A DNA stretch of 64,000 nucleotides from positions 8,831,001 through 8,895,000 of the forward strand of contig NC_064437.1 in the NCBI RefSeq assembly GCF_023343835.1, read 5' to 3'. This DNA is from Lagopus muta (lineage: Eukaryota; Chordata; Aves; Galliformes; Phasianidae). This document shows, one piece after another, positions 42,940 through 64,000 of this stretch (position 1 is its first letter; the number at the start of each line of letters is the position of its first letter). The position numbers were made by a program, and so were the translations under genes. The notes below the pieces were generated by a model. The model saw only the letters and a program-made list of their open reading frames with translations, searched no databases and was not told the DNA's origin.

Positions 42940-43771
42940 TCTTCATTTATAACCGTACATGCAGGAAAGAGCCGCGCCACCTCCCAGAACTCAGACTGCA
43001 TATCTTTGGTAAAGAGACACAGGACAGCTTCATGGGAAAGGTAGGATGGATTTCTGTAAGGCTTAATAGTATTGAGGCTGTTGGGAGAGGAAGGTCTGAG
43101 AGCTATCCATGCTGCAAGCAATGGAGATGCTTGCCCTGAAGGCCTGCTCCAAGGGCACGCATTTATTCTCCTCAAATCAACAGACAAATTAAAAGAGAAA
43201 GAAAAGAGGAGAGAGTTTTAAGTCCCACAGGTATTCCAAAGAGGATAAAAAGCACACAGCATGGCTGGCAACTTGGGTTTTAACCAATGTTTTATGGACA
43301 AAGTGCAACTGCAGCACATTTCACCGTATTCCTTTTATAAAGTATTAATGAAGATACTGAAGCTGATAGCAGTTGTTTAGTCTGAAAATGCTTTTCCTTT
43401 TTTTTTCCCCACTTATGGTAATAAAGATTTCAAAACCGTTCAGCAGGCAGACCCAAAGCACTGCCCTTGCCTGATAACGATGTTTGGAACTCAATTTAGA
43501 CTCTCCCACTCTTTATCTAATGCCAAAAGATTTGATGCTCCCCAGGACAAGCTTGTAGTCATTGTAATAAATCCACAAACTCTGACATGGAAGCTACAGG
43601 ATCTCCAGAAAGAAGGTTAATCAAAAGCAGTACATTGTAAGAAAGCCTACTCGGGAAGAAAGGTTTTGTATAGATGGGGCTGAGTGTTTCTTGGACAAAT
43701 TATGGCACTAATTACTGTGTAGGAAAAGTATATAGAGGAGCATGTTATTCTAGCACCTTATTTTCAAGTAG

Positions 43772-58560
<14,789 letters not shown>

Positions 58561-59486
58561 TTTTGCTTCAAGAAGAAAAAGAGCAAATTGAGTTTTTGCA
58601 GCAATTCAGTAGATTACATAAAATGTCCTTTTCTATACAAGAGTAAATAAATAAAATCACACAGGTCTTGATAATGCTTTAGTTATTACACTGGAACAAA
58701 GCTGAAGCAAGGTCTTCACAACTTCTAGTGGTACAAACCAGACCTATAACCTTATAGCTATAAAAGAGACCAGAAAGAAAGGCTCTTTATTCCTATTTTT
58801 TTATCTCTTTCTCAGTGCACAGCTGTGAGTTTTCTCCCACTTGAGAAGTACATACAATCTCTCCCTTCCAAATCAGCTGTAAGCATTGATGATACAGAAA
58901 GAAGCAAGGCCATGGGACTTCTGCACAAAGTCTTTCTCTTTTACCAACTCCCTACTGACTGACTGAGGAAAAAGCTCTGATTACTGCTGCAGTTGGTGAT
59001 AAACACATTTTTAAGTAATTCTGACACATCAATATAAACAGCCATGTGCAAAAAAGCAGTAGGTCTTTATGTGTTTACACATTTTGAACCCCAAAATGGC
59101 TTTGTCATCCTGCTCTTTTCCATCTCCTTGCTCAAGTGGTAAGGGATGCTATCTTTTAAAGAGCTGAAAAGTCTCCTGTTCCCATACTGTGGAAATCTGC
59201 CTGTGGACTCTGCTGGCAATTTGACAACAAGAACTCAACTTACCTAAGATGCAGTTCAAGTACAGACAATATAACAACTAGTATTGCTATCACAGAAGGT
59301 AATAGTAATACTGATTTATCACAAATTCACAGGGGAGTAGCATTCTTCTATTACTAAAGGGAGAATATGAAAATACTGCACAAGGTAAACATCACTTTGG
59401 GCTTGGGCTTCTGTCATGCTTAACACCAGGACATGCATGCATTTTCCATGTGAAATGCAATACACCCCAGCAGGACCTTCCATTAC

Positions 59487-59597
59487 CTGTTGCTGGCGTT
59501 ATAGCTGCTGCAGACAGTAATCTGCTCATAGATTTTATCAAGGAGGAAGCTTTTATACTGTGTCCCAACATCCTCCCAATCTATCTTTCTGGCCGAA
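59487..59597 (-). other. AKR1A1: Predicted alternative 5' exon of AKR1A1 with in-frame upstream ATGs
   Basis: The 111-nt block has a good acceptor (GGTTTGTTTTTAACAG before it) and donor (CAACAG/GTAATG). Joined to the exon at 58565, it reads in frame into AKR1A1 from an ATG at 59571 (A at -3) or a second ATG at 59529. The in-frame TAG nine nt before the first ATG (AGATAG ATT GGG AGG ATG) ends the upstream frame. The added leader has 30 residues, begins MLGHSIKASSLIKSMSRLLS, and contains no Asp or Glu. TATAAAAG also occurs inside the exon on the minus strand. The exon is inferred from splice sites and phase only. Confidence 0.45.
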
Positions 59598-61329
59598 CTG
59601 TTAAAAACAAACCACATTCAGGATGAGCTCCAAAGTCAGCCAGCTGACTTCAGCAGAAGATGAGGAAGTTACTTCTCAAGTGTAGCTGTGTCCAAACTCC
59701 TGAATGCTATTTACTTAAAAACACACAGACAAGAACAAGAGTGGAAGAACACAATGCTGGCTAAATGGCTGACTATGCAGGAGGAATGTATATCTTCAAA
59801 GAGAAGCCTTCACACAGAATACTGCTCCAAAACAGCCTTCTCCATAATGCTGTTACCACCTTTCTCCTACAAATAAGCACCTACTGATGGATGCCCTCAC
59901 ACAGAAAGTTTATATTTTCAATTTCTCACTCAGCTTCTCAAGCTACGTGTTTTGAGATGGAGGTCCCCAGCACTGTTAGCCTATGTAGGTCCAGGCTCAA
60001 GCAGCATTGTGCCTCGCACACAGCATGGCCTTCATGCTGCACACACCTCACAGATGCAGGACATGCTCAGCAGAACAGAGCAGCACGCAGGCAGCTCCCA
60101 CTTGGTACCTGTCATTAGGCCACCTGCATGGCCTTGCCTTTATCTCACAGAGCAGGAAGTTCTCACGTGAGCATCTTCTCTGTTTGGCAGTACAAGTGAG
60201 TTGTTTTCTTGTAAGAGAATCCTGTAACAGCTCCAGTAACCAAAACAACGGGCCTACACAGCACACTGCATGTGCCATGGACAGCTGCTTGATGCTGTGC
60301 ACACAGGGTGCCCACCAGGTGAAGGAATGTCTCATTACCCACACAATTTGCCTTCTTTATAGGGCTATAAATGCGATAAACAGCACTTGAGATACTACTT
60401 TGCTGAGTCTGAGTGCCTTTCCTATTGGGATTGCAATGGCCCAACACTTTCTGGTACAGAATAGTGGGACAAATCAGCCTGGATTTGCACTGGGATACAT
60501 TCAGTCCGAATGGTGGTATAGAGGCAGTCATCAGACTGCTGGTGTGTGTCCATTCTGGGGAGGGGCTATAGAAAAGTCAGAATAGGACACTAACATTCTC
60601 TTCTGTGCTGAAGATTTGCACAGCCATTTTGTTGCCAGCTGTGCACAGCTGGGTCCACCTTACCTGGATTAAGCTGCCTGCATGATTCTGACATCACGCA
60701 ATGCAACCAAGGCCTGGGGGCTTTCACATGCATGCTGCCCTGCAGCACCATACACCAGGCATGTGCTCCACACTGCCGTGTTGTGCAATCATCTTAAACG
60801 CAACACTTCACCCAGAAGACAAGGTGCACGTGTTTAATTGCTAACTAACATCAGCGTGTTCTGTGGAACCATTCGCTTCATGTAATATCGTTGTACATTA
60901 AACTGCAGTGAGAGCAGAGCTGCGGACTCGGGAAGAATGCAAACGCTACAAGAAAACACTCATTAATAGTTTCCACTCAGATTCTTCCCCTAATGAGGAG
61001 ACACAAAGTGTCCATGACCCGTTGTCAGTCTGCTCATTATAAGGCAGCGAGGGGCTTTTAAGAAGGGAGAAAATACAAGCAAATACAAAAAAAAGAAGGT
61101 ACAGCTGGTACAAGTGAGATACAGCTTCATCACTCATCTCTCCTATTCCCACACACTGACACGAAAGAGAATAACACAAAGCAATGCGTGCAGGAGGCTG
61201 CATTCGTAACACGGGAAGCGCAAACTACGCCCGTCCATCCACCCACACTCACAGCTCGCCGTTAACCGAAGCCACGAGCCTTCTGCCTGCAAAACAGCGC
61301 GTACTACGGCAGCAGCGCACACGGACGTG

Positions 61330-61640
61330 TATCGCTAAAACCGCAACAACGTCCCCTGCCCGGCCCCGCCCCGCCCCCCAGCCCGGGGGCAGCCCCGCGC
61401 TCGGCTCCCCCGCAGCCATGCCCGGTGGGCGCAGCGTGTGGAGCGGCGGGAGGCGCCTCGGGGCAGCGCGCCGCACTCACCGCACCGCCGCACGATCGGC
61501 CGCCGACGCCGCTCTGCGCTTCCGCTTCCGGCCGCCAGCGGGCAGCGCGGGCCGGCGCTGTGCGGGGCGCTGCTCTCAGACAGCGTTTGTGGGGCCCGTG
61601 CGCGGCCGGGAGCGGGGCTTGGTGATCCCTTCCCGCTCTG
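61330..61640. promoter_or_regulatory. AKR1A1: CpG island, AKR1A1 promoter and first exon
   Basis: G+C-rich, CpG-dense block of about 300 bp. On the minus strand a non-coding first exon ends at 61481 with donor GGTGCG/GTGAGT. The start site probably lies between 61500 and 61620; no TATA box is seen. Confidence 0.65.
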
Positions 61641-63540
61641 ATAGTCTGTGCTGGTGTTTGTTTTATGGGCAGTCCTAATTATCAAGGATTCAGGGAACGC
61701 ACGGTGGCATGGGGGTTGGACTCGATGATCTCTTCCAACCCTTCCAACCCCTACAATTCTGTGATTCTGTGATTTACAAGCATTTGATTTTAGCTTTCGT
61801 ACTCAAAGGTGCATAAAGAAGTGCCATTTCCTGAGGAGACTTCAGGCTCCTGCTGCAGGTGCACAAGAATGCACTTCCTTATTTGCACAAGAAGGCTGCA
61901 AGCAAAATTGAAGCAGAATGACTACATCTGCGTATGTGCAGCCCTGCTGGTGCAGTCACAACTTGCAGTGATTTCAACAGGAACAGAATTGGGTCTGTGG
62001 CTGATGGCTGCTCTAGGCTTGCAGCATCCTAAACACCTCTAAGGAATACTAGAACCAGCTTTGGCGTTTACTCCAGGCTTCCATTTTTGCAGTTTATAAA
62101 CTATATATGTGAATAGTTCAAAAAGAATAGTGAGATTGTATCAGAGTAAGGCAAAGTATACATCTAACAAGGCTCTGAGGAGCCTGCTGCTTTTCTAGAA
62201 AGATTGTCCTGCTGCAGATTGTTTCTGACTTCAACTGCTCGGGAGACTTAAAAGCACGAAGGTTAATTAATCTCTTGGGCACTCACATGACCAGACTTCC
62301 CTGGCGCAGCCTGTCCTGACATAATGCAGGAGGTGGAAGGAGGACACAGAAAAGACAAGACAAGAGAGGAAGTGGAACATTGGGGAAGAATAAAATGGGA
62401 AGGGAAAACTGATGGATTTCATTTATTTTTTGAGACTTTGCCAATCAGGAATCCATTGGAAAATCTTAATAAAATCAAAAATTCCTGAATTCTATTAACA
62501 TCACATATGAAATTTTACCAAACCTCAGCTTCCAGTAACTGGAAATAGAATAGAAAAGGTAATGGAGGGTAAAATGGCTTGCCATCAAAAAGCAGACACC
62601 ATCAAGACATGTGGTAATAAAGTATGTTAATAACCAAATTTTAAGAGAGCTGTGTAGGAAGGAAGAGGCTGAGCAGGACATTTTGACCTAGAAACACAGT
62701 CTTTGCTTGGGCAAAACAAGGAAAATGAAATACGTGCCTTGTATGTTGAATGATAGGTAATTGTTTTCATTACAAGTAGCGCGCAGCAGCTGCTTGTGCA
62801 TGAATGCCCAGAGGCCTGGGAACACCTATCTGTTGCCTTACGAATTTTTGCATGTATTATGTTAAAATGTCCCCACACATACAGGAGTTTAGTCATACTG
62901 GGCTCCAGGAATATTGTGTGTACAGTGAGGTCAGTGTGCTCAGAATTCATCAGGCTTTATGTATAGGTGGAGACGAGCCCTGCAGAGCATTTACAGGCAT
63001 GCAGGGATCAGCTCTGCTGTACAAGAGCTGTGCGTCTGCTTCAGGGCATGCTAAAGGCACAAACCCAAAGCAAAGTGTATCGTGGTAGCCCTACAAAATG
63101 GGTGTTATGCATGGAAGTGTGACAAATGAGCACAATGAGCACAAGAAAGCCAATATTGCTTTGTGTGCTGGCAATATGCTGGAGTTGTGGGAGACTGCCT
63201 TGTTGTAGAGCTGTTAATTAGGACCGCCCGGCCTTCCAGGGTAACCCCTTCCCGTGTGCCTGAGCTGCAGCAGTATCTCAGTTTATAGACCTCAGTTCTC
63301 CTTACCACACGAAGTTAAGAAAGTAACAGCAGGCAGATTTGACCCCACACCTGTATGGCACTGAACGCGCACTGAATGCACAGTGCTTTGTTAATAGATC
63401 TGACTTTACTGAAGTCAGTGACAAACTCCCATTCACCTAAATGGCAAACGCCAGCTGGATCTCATTCTTCCTCTCCGTCTCCGATGACTCCTAATTATTG
63501 CGGCTTGGTTCTATTGAGGTATTAAAGCCATTTCTCGTAA
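61640..63540. other. Intergenic region between divergent AKR1A1 and PRDX1
   Basis: Apart from the CR1 remnant, I see no gene here. Open frames are short and the sequence is AT-rich until the PRDX1 island begins near 63.58 kb. Confidence 0.65.
61712..61773 (+). mobile_element. CR1 LINE 3'-end fragment
   Basis: GGTTGGACTCGATGATCTCTTCCAACCCTTCCAACC followed by ATTCTGTGATTCTGTGATT matches the 3' end of chicken repeat 1, which has this hairpin-like tail and short tandem octamers instead of poly(A). The copy is truncated to the last ~60 nt. It supports an avian origin. Confidence 0.85.
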
Positions 63541-63549
63541 CGAGCCACC

Positions 63550-63556
63550 TGACTCA
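63550..63556 (+). promoter_or_regulatory. PRDX1: AP-1 / TRE-like site upstream of PRDX1
   Basis: TGACTCA, about 250 nt upstream of the PRDX1 TATA box. A related TGACTCC lies near 63485. Confidence 0.35.
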
Positions 63557-63705
63557 TCTCGCCGTGAACCGCTTCCAACCATTCCGCCGGCTGTTTCCCC
63601 GACGCCACCCAGCCGCCATCCAAGCGACGAGCGCTGCCGCTCTGCAGCCGCCGTGCAGCGCGGGGCAGATAAGGCGCGGGGCGGCTATCGGGCGCGGCCG
63701 CGTTG

Positions 63706-63716
63706 TGCCGAGTCAT
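63706..63716 (-). promoter_or_regulatory. PRDX1: Antioxidant response element-like site, PRDX1
   Basis: On the minus strand ATGACTCGGCA fits the ARE core RTGAYnnnGCR exactly. It lies about 90 nt upstream of the TATA box. Confidence 0.5.
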
Positions 63717-63802
63717 GCTGCCCCAGCGGGCGGCCCGGGAAGGCGGGACGGGAGGAACGGACCGGGAGCGCCGCGCCCGTCTCCTCGCGAGATCGGGGCC
63801 GC

Positions 63803-63809
63803 TATAAAG
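63803..63809 (+). promoter_or_regulatory. PRDX1: TATA box of PRDX1
   Basis: TATAAAG in GGCCGCTATAAAGGGGCGG within a CpG island beginning near 63.58 kb. A start site about 30 nt downstream (near 63833) is expected. Confidence 0.65.
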
Positions 63810-63832
63810 GGGCGGCGCGGCGGGGGCTGCGG

Positions 63833-63891
63833 CAGTTGGCGGCTTCCTGCTGGAGCGCGGGGCGCAGCTTGTGCGGTGCGCGGCTCTTTGT
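63833..63891 (+). other. PRDX1: PRDX1 non-coding exon 1 (predicted)
   Basis: It runs from the predicted start to a strong donor (CTTTGT/GTGAGT at 63892). No start codon is in the exon, which fits the non-coding first exon of vertebrate PRDX1. The identity rests on position: PRDX1 is the divergent neighbour of AKR1A1 in other vertebrates. The coding exons lie beyond the window. Confidence 0.55.
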
Positions 63892-64000
63892 GTGAGTGGG
63901 GGCGGGGTGCGGGATGGGATCGGATCGTGCGTGCAGCGCGCAGTGCTCGGGGTGGGGGTCGCTTGGGGGTCGGGGTTGCACGTTGCTTTCGCTTATGGCT

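Overview
The window looks like nuclear DNA of a bird, most likely a galliform close to chicken. The genes are split by GT-AG introns, promoters sit in CpG islands on an AT-rich background, and a CR1-type LINE 3' end with its octamer tail lies near 61.7 kb. The gene order matches the vertebrate block GPBP1L1 - CCDC17 - NASP - AKR1A1 - PRDX1 (human 1p34, inverted here). Species and gene names rest on protein resemblance recalled from memory; no database search was run.

Layout: (1) 1-13.19 kb is non-coding, probably the 5' intron(s) of GPBP1L1. (2) 13.19-28.17 kb, + strand: GPBP1L1 (vasculin-like), 10 coding exons, 470 aa, with a small uORF in front. (3) 28.68-30.1 kb: CpG island and promoter of CCDC17. 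(4) 29.55-31.46 kb, + strand: CCDC17, 7 coding exons, 444 aa, apparently lacking the C-terminal part of the mammalian protein. (5) 32.15-41.52 kb, - strand: NASP, 14 coding exons, 700 aa, including an 861-nt glutamate-rich exon. (6) 41.2-42.66 kb: NASP CpG island with E2F-, E-box- and ZNF143-like motifs. (7) 42.9-61.6 kb, - strand: AKR1A1, 8 coding exons, 327 aa, plus 5' exons. (8) 61.6-63.8 kb: intergenic, with a CR1 remnant. (9) 63.8 kb to the end, + strand: TATA promoter and non-coding first exon of PRDX1, with an NRF2-type element upstream.

These are housekeeping genes with separate jobs: promoter binding (GPBP1L1), H3-H4 chaperoning (NASP), aldehyde reduction (AKR1A1) and peroxide reduction (PRDX1). 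CCDC17 is a coiled-coil protein of unsettled function. CCDC17 and NASP converge tail to tail; AKR1A1 and PRDX1 diverge head to head. Exon boundaries were read by hand from splice sites and reading phase, and every phase closes across all four coding genes.

I found no new multi-gene system. The best lead is a predicted upstream AKR1A1 exon that would add an in-frame, basic, acid-free 30-residue leader resembling a mitochondrial presequence. Next are the short CCDC17, the four ZNF143-like motifs beside NASP, and an unexplained small coding-like exon in the CCDC17 CpG island.
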